A stretch of 64,000 nt of DNA, taken from positions 23,565,001 through 23,629,000 of the forward strand of contig CM067542.1 in the NCBI GenBank assembly GCA_034509755.1, written 5' to 3'. This document shows, one piece after another, positions 1 through 10,535 of the stretch; within the stretch, counting starts at the first letter, position 1; every line of letters starts with the position of its first letter. The position numbers and the translations under genes are program-made. Under the pieces are notes generated by a model. The model made no database searches. It was not told the origin of the DNA and was given only the letters and a program-made list of their open reading frames with translations. Origin of the DNA: Anisodus tanguticus (Eukaryota; Streptophyta; Magnoliopsida; Solanales; Solanaceae).

Positions 1-453
1 CTTTGCCTCTTTCTTTTTTTAGCAATGGTTACCTTCACTTTTGTTCACATAAAAGACAAAACTTTAACTCAGCATCATTAGATCCACATTAATTAAACTA
101 ATCATAATATTAAATTAATGTTATCATTTGGTATTAGCAAAATTCAAAAAGGGCAGGGGCCATGCCTGTTACCTTTGCCCTAATTCAAGGAGAATCTTTC
201 AACCCTGATATCCACTTAATTATTTAATTGTGATAGCTTAACAAGTTCATTATCATATTGTCCGTTGGCAGTTGCTTACGTTTGACCCCTCAGCCATGAT
301 ATTTTTACACCAATAAGCAAAGTGAGTTGAAGATAACGTAAAATAGAGCTTCTTTGTCCCCAGAATTTGGTCCACTTTTCCTTAAGAAGGTACTTGGTAT
401 TTACTAGGAAATTTCATGAAAAGAGAGGGTGCGGTAGTGGAGTGGTCTTGAAA
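1..453. other. AT-rich spacer, nothing recognised
   Basis: No open reading frame with coding character, no terminal repeats and no RNA gene were seen. It is the left flank of the LINE insertion that follows. Confidence 0.6.
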
Positions 454-469
454 ATATAGTTATTTGCAT
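454..469. repeat. Target-site duplication, left copy (LINE)
   Basis: The 16-base word atatagttatttgcat directly abuts the TTG-rich 3' tail of the LINE and is repeated without mismatch at 3819-3834. A perfect duplication at both ends shows that the 470-3818 block is a single retroposition event. Confidence 0.9.
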
Positions 470-3400
470 ACAAACAACAACAATAACATACACAGTGAAA
501 CCTCACGTCGTGGGATCTGGGGAGGGTAGAGTGTACACAGACCTTACATTCACCTTGATAGGTAGAACGGTTGTTTCCGGAAGACCCTCAGCTCAAGACA
601 AAATATAATCACAAGCAAGACAATTAAAACAAAGCAAGAGTAAAGAGTAAAGCAATAGAAATGGTCAGACTCAGATAAGGAATTAAAACAGTATAAAGTG
701 CATTTGAACAAAAGGGAGCAGTAGCTAACACAACTAAATAAGCTAAACAAAATATACTAAAGAACCACATAGCAGCATAAATCAAACTACAGTGGATTAT
801 AAAGCAATAATGTGTCTATAAGTGTGATAGGCTAATCGGGCCAACAGTAATAACACGACAACTATCAATTTATAAGCATAAGTAGGACTACTCTCGAGTA
901 CCTACTACTTTTCTACTCTAATCTGTATCCTCCACAACCCCCTATATAAGGTCATGTCCTCAGTAAGTTGCACCTGCGCCATATCCCCGTCTAATCAGCT
1001 CTCCCCAATACTTCTCCGGCCTACCTCTACCCTTCCTGAACTCGTCCATAACAAACCTCTCACACCTTCGCACAAGGGCATCTGTGTCTCTCCTATGCAC
1101 ATGCCCGAACTATCTCAACCTCGCTTCCCGCATCTTATCATCCACCGAGGCCATTCCCACTTTCTCCCGGATATCATCATTTCTAATCCTATCTTTCCTC
1201 GTATGTCCACATATCCATCTCAACATCCTCATCTCCGCAACTTTCATCTTTTGTACGTGCGAAGTCTTGATTGGCCAACACTCTGCCCCATACAACATAG
1301 TCCGTCTAACCACCTCCCTATAGAACTTGCATTTAAGTTTTGGTGGCACCTTTTTGTTTCACAAGACTCCAGATGCGATCATCCATTTCATCCACCATGC
1401 CCCAATACGATGTGTGACATCATCATCAATCTCTCAATTCCCTTAGATAATAGACCCTAGGTACTTGAAGCTTCCTTTCATTGGAATGACCTGAGTACCA
1501 AGTCTCACCTTCACGCCTGTCTCATGGTCGCTCCCGTTGCTGAACTTGCACTTCAAATATTCTGTCTTGGTCCTACTCAACCTAAACCATTTAGACTTTA
1601 GAGTCTGTCTCCAAACCTCCAGTTTGACGTTCACTCCGTTGCGAGTCTCATCAATTAGGACTATGTCATTTGCGAATAACATACACCATGGTACCTCTCA
1701 TTGGATTTGTCGCGTCAGTCCATCCATCACCAAGTCAAATAGGAATGGGCTAAGAGCTGATCTCTAGTGCAGCCCCATTATCACTGGAAAGTGCTCTGAG
1801 TCTCCTCCTACTGTCCGTACTCTAGTCTTGGCTCCATCATACATACCCTTGACCGCCCTAGTGTACGACACAGGTACACCTCTAACCTCCAAACATCTCC
1901 ATAGAACCTCCCTATGGACTTTGTCGTATGCCTTCTCGAGGTCGATGAAAACCATATGTAAGTCTTTCTTCCTCTCTCTATATTGCTCCACCAACCTTCT
2001 AATAAGATGAATGGCTTCAGTAGTCGAACGCCCCAACACAAATCCAAACTATTTTTCAGAAATAGACACGTCTCTCCTCACCCTCGTCTCCACGACTCTT
2101 TCCCAAATTTTCATAGAGTGGCTCAGCAACTTGATACCCCTATAATTGTTACAACTCTGGCTATCACCTTTATTTTTGTACAAGGGAATCATTGTACTCC
2201 ACCTCCATTCTTCGGGCATTCTTGCCGTCTTAAAATGACTTTAAACAACTCAGTCAGCCACTCCAAACCAGCCCTGCATGCGCTATTCCAAAATTCAACT
2301 AGGATCTCATCAGACCCAGTCGCTTGTCCACTACGCATCCTGCGAATAACATCTGTAACCTCCTCAACCTTAATGCTTCTACAATAACCAAAATCCCCAT
2401 GCCTACCAGAATGCTCCAGATCTCACATAACAATGTCTCCATCTCTTTTTTCGTTCAAGAGTTTTTGGAAGTAAGACTGCCACCTCCGCCTAATATGCGC
2501 TTCCTCCACCAGTACTTTGTCGTCCTTGTCCTTGATGCACCTCACTTGATCCAACTCACGGGCCCTCCTCTCCCTTGTCTTGGCTAGTTTGTACAACTTC
2601 TTATCCCCGTATTTCTCCTCTAATTCCACATACAAGCATTCGAAAGTCGTCATTTTCGCCACCATAACCGCTAGCTTTGACTCCTTCCTCGCCATCTTAT
2701 ACATTTCCCTATTCGTCTACTTCTCCACCTCATCTCTGCTTTATACCAATTTCACATACGCCGTTTTGTTCACTTCCACCTTTTTTTAAACTTCACCATT
2801 CCTCCACCAGTCCCCTCGATGTCCACCACGATAACACCGAGACTCTTAGCACTTCTCTGGCTACCTCACGAATGCAACTGGCCGTCCTATCCCACATACC
2901 GGTCACATCCCCACTACTCCCCCAAGCCCCATTGGCCATTAACCTCTCCCTCATCTCCTTTGCACTAGCCATGTTCAAACTCCCCCATTTGATTCTTAAC
3001 TTGTCATTCACAACCCTCTTCTTCTTCTCCAACTTGATCTCCAAATCCATCACCAGAAGCTTATGTCGGGTTGTAATATCCTCCTTCGGAATAACCTTAC
3101 AATCTTTACAAAGACCTTTGTCAACCTACCTAAGGAGCAAAAAGTCTATATGAGTCTTAGCCACCGAACTACGGAAAGTCACCAAGTGTTCCTCCTTCTT
3201 CAGGAATCTAGAATTGGCTATCACCATCCCACAAGCTCTAGCGAACTCCAAAAGTGAGACGCCTCCCCCATTCCTGACCCCGAGTCCAAATCCTCCATGC
3301 ACGTCGTCATAACCCCTTGGAAGTGACCCGATATGTCAATTGAAATCCCCTCCTACAAATAACTTCTCGGTGGGTGGTATACCTCCCACCACTTCGTCTA

Positions 3401-3818
3401 AATCCTCCCAAAAACATCTCTTCTCCTCCTCGTCCAAGCCCGCTTGTGGAGCATAAGCATTAATAATGTTCATATTGAACCCTCCAACTACCAACTTAAT
3501 CGTCTTCATCCTGTCATTGACCCTCCTCGCCTCTACCACATGATTCCTTAGTTCGTTGTCTACCAAAATGCCTACCCCATTCCTATACTTCGACCTACCG
3601 GAGAATCATAACTTATACCCGTCTACATCTTTAGCCTTACGTCTTACCCATTTTTCTCTTGGACACATGCTATATTAATCTTCCTCTTCTTAAGAATCTT
3701 AACTAGCTCTATGGCCTTCCCCGTTAAAGTCTCAATATTCCAGGACCCTATTCTCAGCCTAGCATCTCCCTTACCCCACTTACCCCTATACCCCTTCCCC
3801 CCGTCCCCGACCGAGAAC
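470..3818 (-). mobile_element. RTE-type LINE retrotransposon, near full length, decayed
   Basis: The element lies on the minus strand, about 3.35 kb, the usual size of plant RTE LINEs. Its 3' end (470-545) has the TTG-rich tail and the conserved block containing agggtagagtgtac that is common in nightshade RTE and SINE tails. The 5' end reaches the start of the endonuclease, so it is close to full length. The coding part is split into several frames by frameshifts and stops. The perfect 16-bp target duplication suggests a moderately young insertion that was inactivated afterwards. The clade is inferred from domain order (APE endonuclease then RT, single ORF), length and tail, not from a tree. 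Confidence 0.87.
940..3790 (-). pseudogene. LINE polyprotein remnant: APE endonuclease and reverse transcriptase
   Basis: Read on the minus strand from about 3760. The endonuclease begins with a GSWNIETLTGK-like motif and CVQE (the catalytic Glu region). The next piece (3336-3566) has NAYAPQ and ends in FVGGDFN, both typical of APE-type LINE endonucleases. The reverse transcriptase follows: FIDLEKAYDKVHRE (1764-2039) is the first catalytic Asp motif. The second motif reads MLFANDIVLIDE (1443-1682), where FADD is expected, so one catalytic Asp is Asn. The C-terminal part (1110-1349) has LYGAECWPIK and MRMLRWICGHTRKDR, typical of plant RTE elements. Several frame changes and stops separate the pieces, so no functional protein is expected. 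Confidence 0.87.
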
Positions 3819-3834
3819 ATATAGTTATTTGCAT
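3819..3834. repeat. Target-site duplication, right copy (LINE)
   Basis: Exact repeat of 454-469 (atatagttatttgcat), at the 5' end of the LINE. Confidence 0.9.
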
Positions 3835-4188
3835 GCGGTGTTTATATTAAATTAATTTAAGTATTTAATGATAAAAGATTTAAATTGAAAGTAATATTTT
3901 CCTAAATCATGATTAAATAAAAAACATAAATATGCAAAAATATATATTTATATTCATTTATTTGATGCAAATATTGAGTTAAATAAACATTTTAGATTTA
4001 AAGTGGAAGAGGGTTGGTTTGGTTATATAATAAGTCTACACACTTTCTAGATTTGCTGACATTAAAATTGGACCGTCTTAAAGACGGCAAGGAAATAGAT
4101 TCGTTGTATCCATTGTCAATGTCGCTATAATAAATCAACTTAAGGCAAGAAAAGAACGTCTAAATCATGTGTTTTTGTCGGCTAAAGT
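3835..4188. other. AT-rich spacer, nothing recognised
   Basis: Low-complexity AT-rich DNA between the LINE and the MITE. No coding sequence or terminal repeat seen. Confidence 0.55.
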
Positions 4189-4190
4189 AT

Positions 4191-4485
4191 TCCCTCCGCC
4201 TCAAATTATTTGTCATAAAAATAATTATTTTAAATTATTTGTCATTTAGAAGTTTAAGACAAAACTTATTATTCTTTTTCCATTTATCCTAGTAATAATT
4301 ATTCTTGAAGACTACAAAAACCTCAATTATGGAGAGATGCCACATAGATAAAGTAAATATTAGATAAAGAGAGACTATTTGTTAAGATATAAATACGGGC
4401 AAAATAGTTAAAATCACTCCTAATTAATATTTTCTTAAGGAGCATATAAAAAACAAACATAACAGATAAATTGAGACAAAGAAAA
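4191..4485. mobile_element. Stowaway-like MITE (Tc1/mariner type)
   Basis: About 295 bp flanked by TA on both sides (4189-4190 and 4486-4487). The left end begins tccctccgcctcaaattatt. The right end, read in reverse, is an imperfect copy sharing the CTCAAxTTAT core. There is no coding capacity. TIR sequence, TA target and size all fit Stowaway-type elements; the TIRs have diverged, so the ends are good to a few bases. Confidence 0.6.
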
Positions 4486-4619
4486 TATTAATTTTCGACC
4501 CTTGTTTGATTTTCTGGGTGGCCCTTTGAAGCCTTTTGATATATACCTAGCCAACTTGTCTAAGATTAATCGATAATTATAGACTAATAATTGGTTAGGA
4601 AGGATCCATCATGTCCTGA

Positions 4620-5420
4620 TAATTAGAGTGTCACGCCAAATTCGGGGAGGCTAGACCGACACCCCATGTCTTACTTGATTGAGCGTATCAACCTGAAATC
4701 ACATAATCTGGACATACAGAACATTTGAGGCCGACAAGGCTACAATATACAATAATCTGAAAGATAAGAAGGCATAGCAATCTCTTTGGGGCCGACAATG
4801 CCACATCATGATAATTTGAAGACAGGAAAAAAGACGTAACAACATCGATATGTGGAGAATCGAAAACACACACACACACATATATATATATATACTTCGG
4901 GGCCGACAATGCCACATCATGATAATTTGAAGACAGGAAAAAAGACGTAACAACATCGATATGTGGACAATCGAAAACACACACACACACATATATATAT
5001 ATATATCTATAAGGCCCATAAGGCTACAATAGACATCAACATGACAACATCAAGGCCGACAAGGCCATTTAGAACATACTAGACATACAACACCAGTCTA
5101 CAAGCCTCTAAGAGTACAACGTTTGTCATATGGTAGTGACAGGTCCTCAACCTACCCATAGTCTGTATATATATATATCATAAAACAACCTTTAGACTCG
5201 GCTAACTAAAAAAGATGTGGAGCTTATCAATCAACTGGCTGAACTCAGACAACCACCTACTGAGGAGGCCAGTCAGACTCTCTAACTGGACCTGTAGCAT
5301 GAAATACAATGCCCCCGGTAAAAGAGATGTCAGTACAAAAAGAATGTACTGTGTATGTAAGGCATGAATAACACATAAAAAAAATAGCAAGCACAGAAGA
5401 GTACAACGAACAACCTGGAA
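4620..5420. repeat. Dispersed repeat block with ggccgacaa motif monomers
   Basis: The motif ggccgacaa(t/g)gc recurs at roughly 60-110 base spacing (about 4730, 4790, 4901, 5053), and the block ends with text like tgtactgtgtatgtaaggca that I associate with repetitive nightshade DNA. No protein domain is encoded. The family cannot be named from sequence alone; it may be part of an LTR or a degenerate non-coding element. Confidence 0.45.
4790..5006. repeat. 111-bp tandem duplication with CA/TA microsatellite
   Basis: Two nearly identical units (4790-4900 and 4901-5006) each run from ggccgacaatgcc through a unique ~75-base section into a (CA)n(TA)n tract. The only clear differences are one base before the tract (gtggagaatc versus gtggacaatc) and the tract length, so the duplication is recent. 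Overlapping reading frames here are artefacts of the dinucleotide runs. Confidence 0.9.
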
Positions 5421-6240
5421 GTACTTATTTCCGCTTATTTATGACAATAAGACTTATTTAGGACTTTGAAATGACTTTCTTTATTTCTTTTCGCATATTA
5501 TTCTTGTTATAATTGTATTAATATTGTGGATAATTAACCTATCGAAGGGAGGTAGGTGCCTTCACGACTTTGGAGTTTGAATCGTGACAATCTTTTCCGT
5601 TTCAGTTTTAGAGTAATATGTGCGAGTCACCTATCTATTCATACTAATTGAATAAACTATTTGTAAAAAGTTTTCAATTGTTAGTAAATTATTAAACATA
5701 ACTTTTAAAAAAATACAATGAAGTATATATGCAACACATGTACAGAAGTGTTCATATAAAGTTAGAATGATTTTTTTCTTTCAGTCAAACACTATTTATT
5801 ACTAAATATTTTTGTACAATGAAACAAATAAATTAGAGGAAGAACCAGAAAAGAGGTACATGCATAACTTGCGTACGCTAAAACTGGTTGATGAATAGGT
5901 AAAGAAGGTCTTCTTTGTCCCCTTTCCAATTTTTCTTTTCTTTTTTAAACCCTTCATCAATAAATCTACTCTAAAACAAAAAAAGGAAGAAGGAAACTCA
6001 ATAAATTCCATCCAAATATAGAAGAAACTAAAATAGATAGAGAAGGAAAGAAGGAAGGCGTCTTGAGGGAGGCTGGGTTTCGTGAAGTGAATGGCGACCA
6101 AAAAACACTCTTCCCATCTATTCCACATTCATTGTTCTATTAGCCTACAAATATGCGAAACCTCCTTCAAACTTGCTGACTTTTCTAAATATTCAAAATT
6201 TATTCTTCTTCTTTGACTTCTACAATACACACATCTCTTT
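5421..6240. other. AT-rich upstream region of the guanylate kinase gene
   Basis: No gene-like open frame. The block 5880-6130 is pyrimidine/purine-asymmetric and produces a spurious minus-strand frame. It is taken as 5' flank of the kinase gene; no specific regulatory element other than the TATA box just downstream could be supported. Confidence 0.5.
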
Positions 6241-6250
6241 CAATTACTAA

Positions 6251-6257
6251 TATATAA
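6251..6257 (+). promoter_or_regulatory. Candidate TATA box of the guanylate kinase gene
   Basis: The word tatataa lies in a locally pyrimidine-rich region ahead of an A/C-rich leader (acatacaacaccaaaac). Transcription would start near 6285. A spliced 5' leader is then implied, because the start codon lies in an exon entered through an acceptor at 6739. The donor is uncertain (6333, 6339 or 6357). Confidence 0.45.
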
Positions 6258-6773
6258 CCCCTTATTTCTTCATTCATTACATACATACAACACCAAAACA
6301 AGATTACAAGAACACAAAATATAAGCTTCTGGGTAACCGTAAATCTTAATTTATCGGGTAAATTTTATGGGGTTTTCCAATTGAAATTGATTTTTCTGGT
6401 CCTTTTTTTGTTTTTATTTTGGTTCTTTTTTTTTAAAAAAAAATCTTTACAGCTATATAGCCCTAAGCAGAGGGAGACACCTATAGCTTTACGTGTCTAT
6501 CTCTCTTTTCGTGTGCAATTCATTTGGGTTATATTTTCGATGGGTTTTAAATTATTTTGTATTTTCGTGGCCTCTGTCTTCCTATAGTTTTATTTGGCTT
6601 CTTAGTATCATATGCATTTGGTTGCTCCATGATCCAGTTTTGTTATTAATTAGGTGAGATAATTTGACACTATGTTTTTCAGGGAATGCATAATTTTTTC
6701 ATGTGGGGTTTTAGTCTGATTTGTAATTTTTTTGGTCAGGTTGAATCTTTTGTAGAAAGGAATACTTGCATCT

Positions 6774-9700
6774 ATGGTGAGTGCATAAGTCTTTATCTGC
6801 AAAAAGCAGCCCGGTTCACAAAGTATCTGCTTAGTAGGGTCAGGGAAAGGGCATCACCCCACCAAGGCTCGAACCTGTGACCTAAGTCTTCATCTGCACT
6901 TCAGTTTAAAATATAAATTTGGCTTCTTTTGTTGTGATCTTTTCTTGATCTTGTTGGTGTCAGGGAGAAGCTCCAGCTTTCTTTGCTGATAGTTTTCCAA
7001 ATGGGGTTGATTTGAAATCAAAGGGCCACGAAACGGCTATTTGTGTCGGCTCTAAAATTGTATGATGATTCAACATACTGATTTGATATTCTTATGTGAT
7101 GTGCATTCATTCCAATTTAATGTACCCAAAATGCCTTTATTCATGAATGAATGCTCTGCCTCCCTATTTTCACCAGTATGTGATTGGTGGGGCTGATCAA
7201 GAATCGTTGTCGGTCATTGGAGTTCGAATCTTTGACAAATCTAGTGGGGAATGGTGAGTTTTTGGAACCATTGTAGTTATTCTGTAGCTTTTAGGCAAGG
7301 TGAACAAAAGCTGGATTAAATTGCAGGATAAACCCCATTGTAGTGGGTACTCAACCCAAGCTGTCAAATGGCCACTCAGCCGTGCTTTTAAATGGTGATC
7401 GTATATTGGTCATTAAGGGCAATTCCAAGTCTGATGACTGCTTTTGGTTTCTTGAGGTTGGTTAATTTATGCCTTTTAGATATGCAAACTTTTTTATTCT
7501 GTCTGTTAAGTCAAGATCTGTGTTGATTACTCAAATCAGCATTCCTCCAAAATGTTTAATTGGAAAAGATGCTGGTGTGCAGATCCAGTGGAGTTGCCTG
7601 TTTGTATGTATCCATCTTTATTAAAAATAAAAAGTAAAAAATGTGATGATTGAGACACTTGACTGTTTAAATATAATTCAATACCCTAGAATGAGTAAGA
7701 TCAGAAAAGGTTGTATTAAAGTTTTGATCGGTTATTGCAGCCACTAACTTTTTCAGGTTATGCTAAAAATTGTTATATACTTTTGTAGATGGGCACCCCA
7801 TTTATAAGAGAACAGGAAAAGACACATGGGAATGAGGTGGTTGCCTGGAGTAAGGGGGTTTTAGGCAATGTTGAGAAGCCTATTGTCATTAGTGGCCCTT
7901 CTGGAGTGGGGAAGGGTACCTTGATATCTAAACTGATGAAAGATTTCCCATCTATGTTTGGATTTTCTGTGAGCCACACAACCCGGGCACCAAGAGAAAA
8001 AGAGCAGAATGGGTTTCATTACCATTTCAGTGACCGTAGTGTAATGGAGAGAGACATAAAGGATGGGAAATTCCTGGAGTTTGCTTCTGTTCATGGTAAT
8101 CTTTATGGAACCAGTGTTGACGCAGTTGAGGTGGTTGCTGATGCTGGCAAGGTATCGTCGCTTCATGCTATCATTTCTTAATTAAAAAATATTGGTATTA
8201 TTTTTTCCAACATATTGGACCATTGGTGCATATTTGAAATTGTTGTTAATTTGCACCGGGGAATTGATGATCTTTAAGAAGTTTTATACTTTTTTTCTTC
8301 CAAAACGAATTGCACTGTATTATTTGGGGAGTTCAAACATTTTCTTTGACTTTAGCTTTCCAATTTTTTTTAATAAATAACTCTTACATATAAAAAATGA
8401 GATATAAACTTCTCTTCATGTAGTTTTATTATATGTTAATTTTGTTTAAAGCATTAGAACTTCACAAAAAAAATTAGAAGCATGGATTGTCGTACTCCGA
8501 ACCCGACATTCAACAACATTTTGTAATTATCAAAAAGGAAAATGAAAGAGTTCTTCTCTTTGGTGCATCCCCATGAGAATATATGCAAGTTTCAATTTGG
8601 TACATTCTCCGGAGAATGGATCCCTATCTCATTGGTATATTCTGATGAAACATAGTTTCTTTCACATTGTTAAAAAAATGAATTTTGCACCTAAGTCTTC
8701 CCAAAAGCTAGTTCATGAAGTGAAAACTGACCACCATATAAATGGACTATTAACTCATTTTCTCAACTACCGTGGGACACTACAGCGCCCTACTGTAACA
8801 CCAGTACACCACCGTGCGTTTAGAACTGAACACTAGAGCATGATAACATAACATGTTGATCCGATGTTGGGAGGCACAACAAAGATGGATCTGACTTTAA
8901 TACTATGTTAAAAACAATGGATCTCAGATCTAACTAAAGTCCAAAATTAGCTCCGGAGGTGAAGATTGTCCAAGATAATATAAGGAGACTAGCTGATTCC
9001 TTTAACCATGTGTCATACCTCATGAGACATAGTGTAAGTTTGACAAATTAGAAGACTACACAGAATTTAACTTTGGACACTGATAGATCTCTAAGCCAAA
9101 GAGATCCACATCTATGACGAGTGATACTTTTTTCGTAGACCACTCCAGTCCATGTCTTCTGCAGTATATACTGAACAAAAGACTTGAACCCTCACTATAG
9201 ATTCCCCATCACATATTCAGGACAAGTTCAGTTCTTCAACCTTGCATAGAGGCAAGTCTATCTTTCTTTTACAAGGTTTGAAACACTAGTGAGTTTCATT
9301 GCTCTTTAAAATCCAGCTTTGCTAGACTTAAATAGAGAAAATTTGTTGCTGGTTTGGTAGAACCCGAGGTTTCTTTGAGTGTCTTCTACCTCCAGCCTTC
9401 CTTCCAAATTCCCTGCTCCCCACCCCATCCAAAAGATAAAAGAAGTAAAACTTGCAAAAGATGAAGATCTGGATCTAGTAGTAATAAGTTTGAACTAACT
9501 ACTGAGTCTTACATTGACTTGTTATGGCATCACTCATGGGCCAAATTTTGCATGAGCATATTGATAGATCCTTCTATTGCAAATTTGTCAACCTTTCATA
9601 TTTGTATGATTGTGCAGAGATGCATCCTTGATATTGATGTTCAAGGTGCAAGGTCTGTGAGGGCTAGCTCTCTTGATGCTATTTTCATTTTTATTTCTCC

Positions 9701-10535
9701 ACCATCATTTGAAGAGCTTGAGAAGCGTCTTCGTGCAAGGTAGGCTAATCGAGAATGTAAAGTATTTTCATATTGCACGGTTCAATTGGTTATAAAATTG
9801 TTGTCGATCTGTTGAACAGGGCAACTGAGACTGAAGAGCAAATCCAAAAGCGTCTCCGAAATGCTAGAGCGGAACTCGAACAAGGAAAATCATCAGGTCT
9901 CTTTGATCATACTTTGGTGAACGATGATCTAGAAAGTTGCTATGAGAATCTTAAGGTAATTCTTGCTCCTCTTATTGTAATATTTCTTGGACTTAAGATT
10001 TCTTGTTTATCTATATGTCCAATGATCAAGTAATATTAAATGAGACGCGAGTAAGTTGCATATAGTGACACTATATGATGTAACTTTCTATTTATGTAGA
10101 ACACCTTGGGTCTCACTGAAGGTGTGAAGACTGCTCGTATAACATGTAAGCTAGATGACATAGCTTGTCCCACAGTTCTTACCTGGATTCTATCAGGCAA
10201 TTGTGCGCTATATTGATTTCATGAACTTCTCTTAAATGCAGATCCAGAATTAGTCGACTTTCCTGTCGAACATTTAGTCTCAAAGATTGATCAGAAGATT
10301 TTAATTAACTGTGGTGCTGCAGAATATCAAAAGGCATCAGATAACATGTATGTGATTTGCCTAATCCATTTCTTTTTGTGTACACAGTCCATCTCGTAAT
10401 TCTGGTATCTGATGCAGGTATGTTCTGGACTTGTCTTTGCTCAAAGGAGGGGCCCCAGGACGGACCCGAGGACTAAACCTTTATGTCACCAATTCTTCCA
10501 ATGATTGCGTAAATGGCGACAATCAGCTGAGCTAA
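6774..10535 (+). CDS. Guanylate kinase (plant GK-1 type), 10 coding exons
   Basis: Converts GMP or dGMP plus ATP to the diphosphates; the long plant form is thought to be cytosolic. Coding exons: 6774-6776, 6964-7059, 7177-7253, 7327-7456, 7789-8151, 9618-9739, 9820-9955, 10100-10145, 10242-10347, 10418-10535. All junctions are GT/AG and the phases agree, giving 398 residues, close to the Arabidopsis protein (about 390). The first exon ends exactly at ATG, followed by GEAPAFFADSF, the conserved plant N-terminus. Residues 1-102 resemble a kelch-like region (HSAVLLNGDRILVIKG). The kinase domain has the P-loop GPSGVGKGT (138-146), GMP-site residues SHTTRAPR (164-171) and NG..Y (176-180), ILDIDVQGA (227-234), and an Arg-rich lid RLRARATETEEQI. 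A C-terminal tail of about 75 residues extends past the domain. The frame is intact. The 1.47-kb intron after exon 5 is the largest. Confidence 0.95.
6802..6883 (-). mobile_element. Short SINE insertion in the first coding intron
   Basis: An 82-bp insert with a reversed tRNA B-box-like word (ggctcgaacctgtgacc) and the text cagggaaagggcatcacccc, typical of Au-type SINEs in nightshades. It is shorter than full-length copies, so it is truncated or internally deleted. It is flanked by a 15-base duplication, aagtctttatctgca (6787-6801) and aagtcttcatctgca (6884-6898), one mismatch. It lies wholly inside the intron 6777-6963 and should not alter the protein. Confidence 0.7.
8152..9617. other. Large intron of the kinase gene
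   Basis: This 1466-bp intron separates the P-loop exon from the ILDIDVQGA exon. It starts gtatcg and ends ttgtgcag. Local frames within it have no coding character. The segment around 8550-9000 is more GC-balanced than the rest and could be an old insertion, but no termini or duplication were found. Confidence 0.7.

Noticed and set aside
954..1460. 168-codon plus-strand open frame
   Set aside because: It is the antisense shadow of the LINE reverse transcriptase, whose conserved motifs read on the minus strand.
4688..5019. Two overlapping ~100-codon minus-strand frames with repeated protein text
   Set aside because: They arise from the 111-bp tandem duplication and its dinucleotide tracts; there is no domain or start context.
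5802..6128. 108-codon minus-strand frame upstream of the kinase gene
   Set aside because: Composition is Phe/Ser-rich from a purine/pyrimidine-skewed region; no homology recognised and it lies in the likely promoter of the kinase gene.
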